A DNA stretch of 12,261 nucleotides from Candidatus Tepidiaquacellales bacterium UBA6667 (GCA_002455255.1 DKKL01000025.1:1-12261), one strand, 5' to 3'. Shown: positions 1 through 8,909, counted from the first letter of the stretch. A program made the numbers and translations. Notes: generated from the sequence alone by a model not told the origin.

Positions 1-978
1 AATGATTGAGTTCATTGAAATCACATTAGAAGTATTTACTTCTGCTCTAAATATATTTCCACTATCTCCATATACATAAACATAGTTGTTCTTACAATAA
101 ATTTGAGATAAATTTTGACTTAAAGAATCTTTTTTGTTCCATGAATTTCCGGAATCTATAGTTTTATAAATTTTACTAGGATTTCCAGCTTCTAAACAAT
201 ATCCAACTCTATCATCCGCAAAATCCATTCCATAAAATGAAATACTAGGGTTTTGAAAATTTTGAAAACTCCAACTAATTCCTAAATTTGTTGACCTTCC
301 AATTATTCCTTGAAAATTTGGAATTCGAATTTCAGTTCCTAAAATATATAAAAAACCTGAATTCGTTAAACAGATTGACCTTCCAATTATATCTCTTCCT
401 ATATCCTGCTCTTGCCAGTTACTTCCTTTATTAGTACTTTTCCATAATGATTTAAAATTAGAATTACTTGATACTATGTATCCAATGTCATTTTTAAAGA
501 TTGCATCTCTAAATGTCGCAACTGTTTCAATTGATAAATTAATCCAGCTATTTCCTCCGTTAGTAGTTCTAACTATTTTTCCATATCTTCCAAAAACTAA
601 TAATTCATTTTCTGAAAAACAATAAATGTTATAGAGATCATCAACGTTCGGAATATAAATATATACCCAATTATTTCCACTATCAGTTGATTTCATAAAA
701 TACCCTGAATTCCCTGTAACATACCCAATAGAATCATTTGACATTTTTAAAGAAGTATAAGATATTAAAGGAGAAGAAACTTTTGTCGATGACCAATTAG
801 TTCCTTTATTCGTTGTCTTCCAAATATTACCAACTCCGGTGGCAAATCCTGTGGTTTCATTTATAAAATATATTGAATTTATCCTTCCTTCATAGTTTGG
901 GATATTAATTGATTCCCACACCTCTGAATAAGATTCATTCGTAAATAATATTAATAATAAAAGTATTAATAATTTCAT
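1..978 (-). CDS. Secreted Asp-box (BNR/Ycf48-like) beta-propeller protein, C-terminus cut by window edge
   Basis: An open frame runs from an ATG at 978 to the left edge with no stop, giving 326 residues. Residues 1-18 form a very hydrophobic signal peptide (MKLLILLLLILF, then TNESYS). The rest carries six Asp-box-like motifs of the type S/T-T-N/D-x-G-x-x-W, with their Trp at about 62, 104, 145, 188, 236 and 280. The spacing of 42-48 residues fits blades of a beta-propeller like those in sialidases, sortilins and the Ycf48 family. Asp boxes are structural, so no enzyme activity follows from them. The last visible residues (SNVISMNSII) resemble the linker that precedes the Por tail in the next gene, so a T9SS sorting domain probably lies just outside the window (inference). 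It is the last of a run of minus-strand exported-protein genes, 168 bp after the preceding stop. The secreted propeller call is fairly sure; the ligand is unknown. Confidence 0.85.
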   Translation of the reverse strand, partial: MKLLILLLLILFTNESYSEVWESINIPNYEGRINSIYFINETTGFATGVGNIWKTTNKGTNWSSTKVSSPLISYTSLKMSNDSIGYVTGNSGYFMKSTDSGNNWVYIYIPNVDDLYNIYCFSENELLVFGRYGKIVRTTNGGNSWINLSIETVATFRDAIFKNDIGYIVSSNSNFKSLWKSTNKGSNWQEQDIGRDIIGRSICLTNSGFLYILGTEIRIPNFQGIIGRSTNLGISWSFQNFQNPSISFYGMDFADDRVGYCLEAGNPSKIYKTIDSGNSWNKKDSLSQNLSQIYCKNNYVYVYGDSGNIFRAEVNTSNVISMNSII

Positions 979-1013
979 TTTAAAAATTAGTTCAGACAAA
1001 TTTTATAGTTACT

Positions 1014-1051
1014 TAAAATTAAACATTTTAAAATTATAATGCTTGGACAAA
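1014..1051 (-). promoter_or_regulatory. Putative promoter of the Asp-box gene at 978
   Basis: On the minus strand, TTTG followed by TCCAAGCATT is separated by 26 nt from TAATTTTA (1014-1021), which matches the Bacteroidota -7 box TAnnTTTG at 7 of 8 positions. The same spacing occurs before three other genes in the window. The box lies 35 nt before the ATG, farther than in the other three. Promoter function is inferred. Confidence 0.45.
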
Positions 1052-1173
1052 TATTGAAGGTTGCCGAAGTGGTTGAAAATGCTTTGTTTTGTATTTTCAT
1101 AGATTTGGACTGTTTTTTTGGGAATTCATATTTTTTTATTATTGAATTACTTAATTAAAATCATTCTTTTGGT
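1026..1173 (-). repeat. Long direct repeat, copy A (Por-tail end plus leader)
   Basis: This block of about 148 bp matches 2708-2854 with only scattered substitutions and one or two single-base gaps. On the minus strand it begins in the final codons of the 509-residue gene (TKRMILIK, stop), crosses the intergenic spacer and ends in the leader of the next gene. The conserved core at its downstream end recurs at 7673-7713. The block therefore duplicates a gene junction, not a mobile element with visible ends. Confidence 0.85.
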
Positions 1174-2676
1174 TTGTGAAAAATTGTTAGTTGTTAAATT
1201 ATAAAAATAAACTCCACTTGGTAAGGATTCTGCATTCCAATTTATTTTATACTTTCCCGGATTAAGTTGTTTATTAAGTAATTTAGATATCTCTCTTCCT
1301 AAGGCATCATAAACCGATATGGAAACTTCTGATGTTTTTGGTATTTCAAACTCAATATTAGTTTCAGGGTTAAATGGATTTGGATAGTTTTGTTTTAAAT
1401 CAAAATCTTTTGGAATTACTGAAGAAATGTTTGTAACACTAACAACACTATCAGGGTTTCTAAATGACATTATATTAAAATAAACATCACCATTAGGGTA
1501 TAAACGATTATCAGAGAATACATTTATGATATTATCATTTTTTAATTCAATGGAACCGACATACTTGGTTAAACTTGGATATAAGTTTGAAATATTTTTA
1601 GGTTGACCAATTGGGTCACCTATTTTATTAAATCTTGAAAATCGTGGAGGTCTTACACCACCACTTGATATCCAGTATCCTAATACGAACTCACCATTTT
1701 GATCCATAGCAGCCGCATACAAAAAAATATCTTCTAAAAATTCAGGAACATATCTGTTATTCCCTACTCGTTCAAAATTTTTATTATAAACCTGAAACTT
1801 ACAAGTCGAAATATTCGGGAAAAATTCTCCGACTATAAAAGCAATTACAAAATGCCCTGAATCGTTCATAGCTATTTTTCCACGAGCCTCGTAATCTTCA
1901 GGATATATAATATCATTTACTATAGTATTTATACCAATTTTATTACCGAGTGAATCAAAAACCTGCATAAAGACGTTATCAAATCCTGGCAAGGTTGCCG
2001 GTGGTTTTGCATCAGCCCAGGTAATCACAAATTTTCCGTCACTTCGTACTGCTATATCACTATATTCCTGTCTATAATTAACGAGTGTATCATCATTTGC
2101 CATTCTGTTATTACCAATTCTATTACCAATACTATCAAACATTTGATAGAAAATATCCGATCTTGTTTGATGATAATTTTTAGCATATTCAAAAACTACG
2201 ACAACATTTTTATTATTATGGCAAACATCAATTTTTGGATAACCCATAAATGTTCCAATAGTATCATTAACTTGAATTTCATTTGAAACCGGTATCCCTA
2301 ATGAATTATAAAATTTTATAAATATTTTCGTATCAAAACTTTGAATCGTTCTATAAAAATTCTGATAACAAACTACAAAACTTCCATCATCATACATTGC
2401 AACATCTACAAATTTTGCTGTGTCATAAAATTCATTGATTTGTGTGTTTATTCCTATTGGAGTTCCATTAGCATTATACATTTGAAAAAAAACATCAGGT
2501 TTTGCTGAGCGCTCATCTTCCCAAACAATAACAAAATTACCGCTTTTGTTTTGGCTAATATTTGTAGAATATTGAGGTGCTCCTGTATTTTCATCATTTA
2601 CTCTTGTATCATTTACAAGTTGAGAGAATACTACTGAAGAAGTAATTATAAAAATAAATGTAAAAATTGTTTTCAT
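1147..2676 (-). CDS. Secreted repeat (propeller-like) protein with T9SS C-terminal sorting domain, 509 aa
   Basis: Residues 1-19 form a signal peptide (MKTIFTFIFIITSSVVFSQ). Residues from about 20 to 410 consist of repeats in which a G-x-F-V-I/V-x-W/Y strand (GNFVIVWED, GSFVVCYQN, GKFVITWAD, GHFVIAFIV, GEFVLGYWI) alternates with a strand of the type FxQxFDSxGNxIGxNxxVND. This resembles the DGxFVVxW ... GxxxGxExxVN repeats of large bacterial surface proteins and probably forms a propeller or solenoid. Residues 430-509 are a Por secretion tail: NYPNPFNP, a beta-sandwich with VYDALGREI and SGVYFYNL, and the basic end KRMILIK. In this family the tail directs export through the outer membrane by T9SS, after Sec transport, with cleavage and surface attachment or release. 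No catalytic motif is visible. The gene has its own promoter-like leader and lies in the minus-strand exported-protein cluster. Secretion is well supported; the function is unknown. Confidence 0.93.
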   Translation of the reverse strand: MKTIFTFIFIITSSVVFSQLVNDTRVNDENTGAPQYSTNISQNKSGNFVIVWEDERSAKPDVFFQMYNANGTPIGINTQINEFYDTAKFVDVAMYDDGSFVVCYQNFYRTIQSFDTKIFIKFYNSLGIPVSNEIQVNDTIGTFMGYPKIDVCHNNKNVVVVFEYAKNYHQTRSDIFYQMFDSIGNRIGNNRMANDDTLVNYRQEYSDIAVRSDGKFVITWADAKPPATLPGFDNVFMQVFDSLGNKIGINTIVNDIIYPEDYEARGKIAMNDSGHFVIAFIVGEFFPNISTCKFQVYNKNFERVGNNRYVPEFLEDIFLYAAAMDQNGEFVLGYWISSGGVRPPRFSRFNKIGDPIGQPKNISNLYPSLTKYVGSIELKNDNIINVFSDNRLYPNGDVYFNIMSFRNPDSVVSVTNISSVIPKDFDLKQNYPNPFNPETNIEFEIPKTSEVSISVYDALGREISKLLNKQLNPGKYKINWNAESLPSGVYFYNLTTNNFSQTKRMILIK

Positions 2677-2695
2677 TTCAGTTAGTTAATTTATA

Positions 2696-2733
2696 TAAAA
2701 ATATAAATTTTAAAATTATAATGCTTGGACAAA
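2696..2733 (-). promoter_or_regulatory. Putative promoter of the 509-aa gene
   Basis: On the minus strand TTTG-TCCAAGCATT is followed, after a 26-nt spacer, by TATTTTTA (2696-2703), a 7/8 match to TAnnTTTG. The box ends 19 nt before the ATG. Neither the box nor the downstream leader is identical in sequence to the other copies, yet the spacing is kept. Confidence 0.5.
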
Positions 2734-2854
2734 TATTGAAGGTTGCCGAAGTTATTGAAAATGCTTTGTTTTGTATTTTCATATATTTGGACTGTTTTTT
2801 TGGAATTCATATTTTTTGATTTTTGAATCACTTCATTAAAATCATTCTTTTGGT
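2708..2854 (-). repeat. Long direct repeat, copy B
   Basis: This is the partner of 1026-1173. On the minus strand it starts in the codons of a gene relic (TKRMILMK, stop at 2828), passes through a spacer with the phrase TTGGACTGTTTTTTTGG on the plus strand, and ends in the leader of the 509-aa gene. Two copies of the same tail-plus-leader junction indicate a tandem duplication of a Por-tail gene unit. Confidence 0.85.
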
Positions 2855-2896
2855 ATTAGAAAAGATAGTATTGTTTTTACAGTTACTTGAAGCCAT
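2828..2896 (-). pseudogene. Relic of a Por-tail gene, last ~22 codons
   Basis: Read on the minus strand from 2896, the frame gives MASSNCKNNTIFSNTKRMIL, then MK and a TGA stop at 2828. The last dozen residues closely match the end of the 509-aa protein (NNFSQTKRMILIK), and the DNA beyond the stop is the long repeat. A TAA lies directly upstream in frame, and no NPFNP segment or YFY strand remains, so only the 3' tip survives. It is most simply the remnant of a deleted tandem paralogue. The ATG at 2896 is probably fortuitous. Confidence 0.6.
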
Positions 2897-2926
2897 TTAA
2901 AGGGTGTAAAAAATTCGGAAAATTAA

Positions 2927-2952
2927 GGTCAGAGGGAAATTCTCCTCTGACC
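2927..2952 (-). terminator. Hairpin terminator after the 1112-aa gene
   Basis: A perfect 9-bp stem (GGTCAGAGG/CCTCTGACC) with an 8-nt loop starts 27 nt after the stop of the minus-strand gene. On that strand it is followed by TTAATTTTCCG, a weak U-rich tract. It would separate the 1112-aa gene from the genes downstream, which have their own promoter-like leaders. Confidence 0.65.
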
Positions 2953-2979
2953 ATAAGATTTATTTGTTCAAAAATATTT

Positions 2980-5900
2980 TTATTTCACAAGTACCATTCG
3001 TTTAACTTGAGTAAAGTTTCCTGATTGAATTTTATAAAAATAAATTCCACTTGAAAGATTACTACCATTAAATGAAACCTGATAAGTGCCGACTTGTTTT
3101 ATTTCATTTACAAGAGTAGCAACTTCTTTACCCAAAATATCATAAACTTTCAGCTTAACCAAACCATCCACAGGAATCTGATATGCAATATTAGTTACAG
3201 GGTTGAACGGATTCGGAAAGTTTTGAGAAAGTGAGAATTGGGTAGGAGTTATTGAATTACTTACCGGTGAATCAGATTCAAAGAATATTTTTGTTTTGTA
3301 AGGTTGATTATCACCTTCCGATGGTTCTGAAGGATATTCACCACCAACGCCAAACTCACCAGCTCCTTCAGAATCCTGTGGATCAATTTCAATCTTAACA
3401 TAAAATGAGTCACTTCCATTAGGTATATCATTAATGACAAACCCTCTTAAGAAATTTACCTCAACAGAATCATTAACATCTATAGTATCATAAAAAAGTA
3501 CACGGTGAATTGATTCAAAAGATTTATTTATCAAATCTACTCTATATTTTACAGGTGCAAATTCATTATTAGACTCATTTCTATAAATTCCGGTAGTTCC
3601 CAGAATAAGTGTATCGCCATTGTTTAATAAATAGATATCACTTTCAAGATACTCATTGAAATCAGATAAATTCTGAATGTATATATTATTTTTATTGTCG
3701 TCTAAATCTTCTGTAATATTTCTTACAATAATTGGACCTAAATTAAACATATAATTTATTCCTGAAATATCAAAAGTACCGAATAAATTACTAAAAGCTC
3801 TATCATGTTCAGGGTTCTGATTATTTGTTATTGAGAAATTTTTTTTAGCAACTTTATATAGATTATCGGGTTCATCAGAAAGCGTTAATAAAGTTGGATT
3901 GCCTCCTGTTAAACCTTCATAACTACCTTTAATTAACTTAGCATCTTTTCCATAAAAATAAGAAGGAGAACAATAATAGTTAGCATAATTAGGATCGTCA
4001 ATTCTCACAAATTTTTTGAAATTGGTATTATTTACAGAATAATTAAGTATATGAGCATTTTGATCAAGAGAACCTTCAACATCGGGATTTTGTTGGGTTG
4101 TATTACCGGAAGAGTTATATCTGAACGATTGACTCCAATTATTATCACTTTTTTTGTATTTAACAACAATCGGGTAAAAATTGAGATTAATTAATTGAGA
4201 TTCATTGTTATTTTCTTCTTCTGAATTTTCATGGATAACTATTTTAGACATATCGTAAGCACCTGCATAAGTAATAACCGGACGAGTATTTCTTAGAGAA
4301 ATATCGACAGAATTTCTGTTATATAGGAATCCATCATCAGATGAGATATGAACAGGTGTTGGATCCTCATATACGCCATTTACGGAGAACTTAATAAATT
4401 TATAATAAACTTGCCCATTTTTGATATAAGATAAATGCATTTCTACTAAACCACCATTAGAAATATAATTAACTTCAGAAGAATATTCTGTTATATTACC
4501 TTCATCAATTACTTGTGGATCTGGATTTCCTATCGTGGTCGTTCTTCGATTCACCACCAATTGAACTCCATTTTGAACCGGTTTCAAATAAGAAGTTAAT
4601 ACAAATCGAGGATATTCTTCATTTGCAGTTAGTTTGAACCCGTAAGATTTTGCCATAGCATTAAAATTAGTCGCATTAATATCAATAAAATATTCATTAT
4701 CAAGATGTTGCCAAAAATAATTTTGATTATCAATTGTTCTTCTGTAAGCTAATTTAATTTTCCCGGAATTTCCTTCATTCCTTTGCCAAGTTGCCAAGAC
4801 ATTTTGATTAGGATTTATATACCCTGAACTTTGAGATTTTATTTCTGTAATTGTAGGATTAATATTATTATCAGCTGTTTTATCATTTGAATGATAATTT
4901 ACAACTTCTTCTCTAGAAAACGAATTTCCATTATTTGTAGATCTCGAATAAAAAATTCCACCAATACTTGAATGAACCTGCTGAATAACACCATAAGAAT
5001 CTTTAAAAGATTTAGTTAACCCGGCACGGGATATTGCGCTATTCTCTGTAGAAATATTTTTTGTTTTATAATTTGATTCAATAGTTCCCGGTGAATCAAA
5101 ATAATACAAGTTTGCACCTTGAATTGGATTTCTCATTTCATTGAAATTCCATTTATAAAAAATAGCTTCATTATTTTGATTAGCATTTATGACTGGATCA
5201 GCATTTAAAGTTGAAGAACCTCCACGTAAGTAATATAGAGCAGAGGTGTTGTAATAATTACCATCAAAATTTATAGAATGATTAAAATTTGAATTATCTT
5301 TTTTCGAAATTAAATTAACACCAAGTGTGCGAGTGTAAAATTTACCTTCGTGTGATCCAAAATATACAATATCATTAAATGCATCCATACCTGAATGGCC
5401 AAAGAAATTTTGATTTGAATGCTCAACTGACCAATTATTTCCACTATTTGTAGTAATTAAGAAATTACCATTAGAAATCGCAGCAAATCCTTTATTTTCA
5501 TTTGCGAATTTAATTCCAGGCGAAACTAAATATCCTTGGTTAATGCTATAAACAGATTGGAAAGAAGAACTAATATTATCTGAAAATTTAAAAATTCCTT
5601 TACTAGTGAGAGTAAAATAACTATTATTTATTCTGACATCAAATTTACCAATTGATTGTGAGTTTAAATTATAATTTGTTGGATAGCTACTAAATCCATC
5701 ATTAGTAAGTAAAATTACTCCATCATTAGAACTTTGACCTTTATTCAAAGTTAAAATAACTTTATCAGGATTATTATCAACACTTTTAATATCTAATGAA
5801 TAAATTCTTTGAAAACCTGTAGTATACCAATTGGTAACATTTGTCAAACCCCAATTTTCTCCAGAATTTGTTGACTTATAAATTTCAAAATTATATGATC

Positions 5901-6318
5901 TAAAAAAAGCACAATAAATTACATTTTGTGAAACATATCGTATTGATGCATTTTCATTACTTCCATAAAGTGTATCAACTGCAGTCCAACTATTCCCTCC
6001 GCTTATTGTCCTGTAAATTTTATCACTGTGAATATATACACCTTCAAACTCACTAAAAAAATCGAAAGACATATGTGGCGAATTAAAACTTGCTATTGTT
6101 TGAAAAGTTTTACCTTTGTCAGTGGTTTTTATAATATGACTTGAGCTATTATTTGCAATTTTCGCAAATCCAATATTTGAATTTATGAAATTTATTTCTT
6201 CAACTCTGTAATTATTATCCAATTGAGTCAGATCAATATAAGTTTGACTAATTGCAGATTCAGAATAAAAAATAGTAAAAATGATAAGATGAATTGATAA
6301 AAATTAATGTTTTTCATG
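2980..6318 (-). CDS. Large secreted Asp-box protein with T9SS C-terminal sorting domain, 1112 aa
   Basis: The best start is the ATG at 6318, not the in-frame TTG at 6222. It adds 32 codons without a stop and supplies a signal peptide (MKNINFLSIHLIIFTIFY, then SESAISQ, probable cut near residue 25). Upstream is an A-rich stretch, not a clear Shine-Dalgarno site. The N-terminal third has Asp-box-like motifs at about 65-72 (TTDKGKTF), 103-111 (RTISGGNSW), 148-156 (KSTNSGENW) and 287-296 (LITTNSGNNW), typical of BNR/Ycf48-type propellers. The middle has further sialidase-like strands (SRSTNNGNSF) but no recognised catalytic set. Residues 1033-1112 are a Por tail: NFPNPFNPVTNI, VYDILGKEVATLVN, SGIYFYKIQSG, then KRMVLVK. 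The protein is expected to pass Sec, then T9SS, to the surface or medium. It lacks the promoter motif of its neighbours and is followed by a hairpin. Function beyond secretion is unknown. Confidence 0.92.
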
Positions 6319-6574
6319 GTGTTTTTTTAATTTTTCAATCTCCAATATGGAACATTGAATTAATATTGTTATAATTAAATATAAATAATATTTTATTTTA
6401 AAATACAAAATTTTGATTTGAAAAATTTATTTACTTATTCAGTCGATTGGTTAAATTAAGTAAGATATCAATATATAATAATTCGCGGGTTGATTTTTTC
6501 ATAGGCTTAGATTTAATTTAGCGTTTTAATTCAAATTTATTTCTTAAAATAAAATTAAATAGTTTTAGTTTTTC

Positions 6575-7642
6575 TCAAGGTGTATTTCTAAGTAATTTTC
6601 CTACGCCAAGTAAAGTAACATTATCATACGAAATCATATAAATATTATTTACTAATTCAATTGAATTTATAAAAAGGAATGTTGTATTTTCTTTACTCCA
6701 TTTAGTACCATTCCAATGATAAATTGTATTTCTATTGTTTTGCTTATTAATGCCACGAATCATAAAATCTGATGAATTATTTCCTGTTATTAATTTATGA
6801 AGAGAACTTGAATACATATATTGCTGTGGTAAATCTAAAATCTTTATATAATTCGTTCCTGTAAATTTATATACACTTTTTCTATCTGTTGCAAGAATTT
6901 CATTACCAACTTTTGATGGATATAATACTCCTTCACCACCATCATTTAAACCGGGATAATTTTGATCAAAAACTAATTCGAGATTATTATTTAATATTTT
7001 ATAAATTTTTGCGGTTGCATATCCATGTGTTTCTTCCGGATTATAAAACTCTTTGAGACCAAACATATAATAATTTCCCAACCCATCATCGAAAACATAA
7101 CTGTAGGCAAAATTTGTATCAGAATATCCTATTTCTTTAAGTTCATTCATATCATATACCCATAAAACTCTATTCTTAGTGGATAAATAATATTTACCAT
7201 TGATGTAGTCAATATTGTGAATAAAATTTGAATTTGTATCTTTTATGGGAATTTCTTCTAATATCATATTAATTCTCTTGAATAAGGTAGGATATATTAT
7301 ATTATTTTTTAATTTTGACCCGGCAATTATTAATTCTTGATTATTATTACCATTGATAATGTCATATGAATGATTTGGTATTTCAGGAAGTGGATTGAAT
7401 GTAATACTATTCTCTTTATAATGATATAATCGGTTCCAATCGAGATAGAAGAAGTTATTTGTGTCAGCAAAATATACCTTTGAAAAAAACAAACTAGTAA
7501 AAAAGTATTTATCAGAATAACTAAATCGCGCAGAATCAATTGTAACAGATTTCTGAAATACTGGATTATCCGAACAGGAGTAAAATGATAAAGACAGAAC
7601 TATTAATACACAGCAGGATATTTTCGTTAGAAAATTTTTCAT
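6575..7642 (-). CDS. Predicted lipoprotein, propeller-like, 355 aa (paralogue 1)
   Basis: The N-terminus is a lipoprotein signal peptide: MKNFLTKISC, a hydrophobic run, then a loose lipobox SFYSC with the acylated Cys at residue 23, followed by SDNP. The mature part is rich in Asn, Tyr and Ile and has repeated short strands of the type YKFTGTNYIKI and YHWNGTKWSKE, which suggests a beta-propeller, but no family was recognised. It is clearly related to the adjacent 355-aa gene: same length, CSDNPV versus CSENPV after the lipobox, and FADTNNFFYLDWNRLYHYKE versus a matching VADTNTVYFLGIWSLIRYKE segment. The ATG start at 7642 has a promoter-like box ending 18 nt upstream. The protein is probably anchored to the outer membrane, possibly surface exposed. 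It ends at TGA, 256 bp before the next gene downstream (start at 6318). Lipoprotein status is good; the role is unknown. Confidence 0.88.
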   Translation of the reverse strand: MKNFLTKISCCVLIVLSLSFYSCSDNPVFQKSVTIDSARFSYSDKYFFTSLFFSKVYFADTNNFFYLDWNRLYHYKENSITFNPLPEIPNHSYDIINGNNNQELIIAGSKLKNNIIYPTLFKRINMILEEIPIKDTNSNFIHNIDYINGKYYLSTKNRVLWVYDMNELKEIGYSDTNFAYSYVFDDGLGNYYMFGLKEFYNPEETHGYATAKIYKILNNNLELVFDQNYPGLNDGGEGVLYPSKVGNEILATDRKSVYKFTGTNYIKILDLPQQYMYSSSLHKLITGNNSSDFMIRGINKQNNRNTIYHWNGTKWSKENTTFLFINSIELVNNIYMISYDNVTLLGVGKLLRNTP

Positions 7643-7660
7643 AAATGATTAATTGTTATA

Positions 7661-7698
7661 CAAAGATATTAATTTAAAAATTATAATGCTTGGACAAA
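7661..7698 (-). promoter_or_regulatory. Putative promoter of lipoprotein paralogue 1
   Basis: On the minus strand TTTG-TCCAAGCATT is followed after 26 nt by TATCTTTG (7661-7668), a perfect match to the Bacteroidota -7 consensus TAnnTTTG. The box ends 18 nt before the ATG at 7642. Confidence 0.55.
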
Positions 7699-7713
7699 TA
7701 TTGAAGGTTGCCG
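7673..7713 (-). repeat. Short core of the leader repeat, copy C
   Basis: About 41 bp shared with copies A and B; the stretch from AAATTATAATGC to GGTTGCCG is identical in all three. The flanking sequence differs, so here only the leader core is conserved and not the Por-tail end. A weaker match lies at 8890-8907, upstream of the second lipoprotein gene. Confidence 0.85.
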
Positions 7714-7785
7714 TTCCTAAATTTTCGTGTTGTCTGTGGTTTTGCGTTGGCTTTCATTTTTTTAGCGGTTTAAGTTTATAGTTTT

Positions 7786-8853
7786 TTATTTTTTTAAAGT
7801 CCCTATGGCAAAGGAGCTTTTAAAATTTTCTCTTTGTTCATGGAGAATATAGTATTTATCAAATTTATACTTAATATTTCTTCCTCCAACATTTGGGAAC
7901 ATAATGTTACGGTAATTTGTCTGTCTATAAACTTTAGTATTCGATATATATATAATTCTCCCATAGTCATATTCATAACCTCCACAAAGCATAACATTTC
8001 CCATTTTATCAATTAACAAATTATGGCAGTAATAATTGTATTTTGTATTTACAAAAGGAATCCAGTTTTCTCCTGTGAACTTATATATAAAATTATTTTC
8101 TGAATTACTATAATATTTTCCTCCAAATATTCCGCAATATGTGGTTATTGCCTGTGGTTCATTTAGTGTGCTGATGTAATATTCAACCCATTTATTATTT
8201 ATAAATTTGTAATATTTATTATAATTATTATCAAATTGTACAGCATTCTGTTTTAATAAAGTTGGAATTCCATCTATCATTTCAAGGGAAAGATTTAAAT
8301 AACCTGTATCAAATCTGTATTCGGTTGTTTTCCCGTTTTGAAATCTATAAACAGAATATGCATCGGTTGGTAGCCAAATATCATTTTCATTACCAAATGT
8401 TACCTGAGTTATTGTTGACTGTCGATTTATATTTATTGGAACATCTATAAAATTTGCTCCATCAAATTTCTTTAATGCGGGAATATAACTTGTGTTTGAT
8501 AAAAACTTAATTCCTGAAATATAAATTTCGTTATCAGAGTTTCCAAAAATATGATCGTTTTGAAAGCTTGCATCATTGAAACTATAAGAAGTTTTAATTC
8601 CTTCTTTATATCTAATTAACGACCATATACCTAGGAAATAAACTGTATTTGTATCAGCTACGAAAAAGCTTGAACTATAATTATCATTATTATCTTCATA
8701 AATTTCCCAATCAAAAAAATTACTGTCAAGAATTTCAATATCATTTTCAACTGGAGGTTGAGAAACCGGGTTTTCTGAACAGGAAGAGATTGGTAAGGTG
8801 GTTATTAGAAAAAAGAGAATACCTGAAATTTTATTTTGAATGATACTTTTCAA
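7786..8853 (-). CDS. Predicted lipoprotein, propeller-like, 355 aa (paralogue 2)
   Basis: The start is a TTG at 8853. An in-frame TAA lies 18 nt upstream with no ATG between, and a later ATG would lose the signal peptide. Residues 1-25 are a lipoprotein signal (MKSIIQNKISGILFFLITTL, then PISSC) with a good lipobox and Cys25, followed by SENPVSQPPVEND, a flexible, acidic linker. The remainder shows short repeated strands (YRFQNGKTTEY, YKFINNKWVEY, YKFTGENWIPF), propeller-like in pattern, with no catalytic motif I recognise. It has the same length and parallel segment order as the downstream paralogue at 6575-7642, so this is a tandem duplication that has diverged strongly. A TAnnTTTG box ends 18 nt before the start codon. 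Likely an outer-membrane-anchored protein of unknown function. Confidence 0.87.
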   Translation of the reverse strand: MKSIIQNKISGILFFLITTLPISSCSENPVSQPPVENDIEILDSNFFDWEIYEDNNDNYSSSFFVADTNTVYFLGIWSLIRYKEGIKTSYSFNDASFQNDHIFGNSDNEIYISGIKFLSNTSYIPALKKFDGANFIDVPININRQSTITQVTFGNENDIWLPTDAYSVYRFQNGKTTEYRFDTGYLNLSLEMIDGIPTLLKQNAVQFDNNYNKYYKFINNKWVEYYISTLNEPQAITTYCGIFGGKYYSNSENNFIYKFTGENWIPFVNTKYNYYCHNLLIDKMGNVMLCGGYEYDYGRIIYISNTKVYRQTNYRNIMFPNVGGRNIKYKFDKYYILHEQRENFKSSFAIGTLKK

Positions 8854-8871
8854 TTTATTGTATTGTTAATT

Positions 8872-8909
8872 CAAATTTATTGAATTTCATTTTAAAATGC
8901 TTAGACATT
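8872..8909 (-). promoter_or_regulatory. Putative promoter of lipoprotein paralogue 2
   Basis: On the minus strand AATG-TCTAAGCATT is followed after exactly 26 nt by TAAATTTG (8872-8879), a perfect TAnnTTTG. It ends 18 nt before the TTG start, as in paralogue 1. The upstream element differs from the other copies at several positions and has lost about 6 nt of the core (ATTATA), yet the overall spacing is unchanged. Confidence 0.5.

Noticed and set aside
1031..1051. TATAAT in the leader core as a classical -10 box
   Set aside because: No -35 hexamer lies 16-18 bp upstream, the fourth copy lacks it, and the fixed-spacing TAnnTTTR box suits this phylum better.
1026..2854. Insertion sequence or composite transposon bounded by the long direct repeats
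   Set aside because: No transposase, no terminal inverted repeats or target duplications; the repeats coincide with gene ends and leaders, which fits gene duplication.
6223..6318. Possible frameshift between the signal peptide and the body of the 1112-aa protein
   Set aside because: Recounting the A-run at 6299-6304 (six bases) puts the ATG at 6318 in frame with the body and with no stop.
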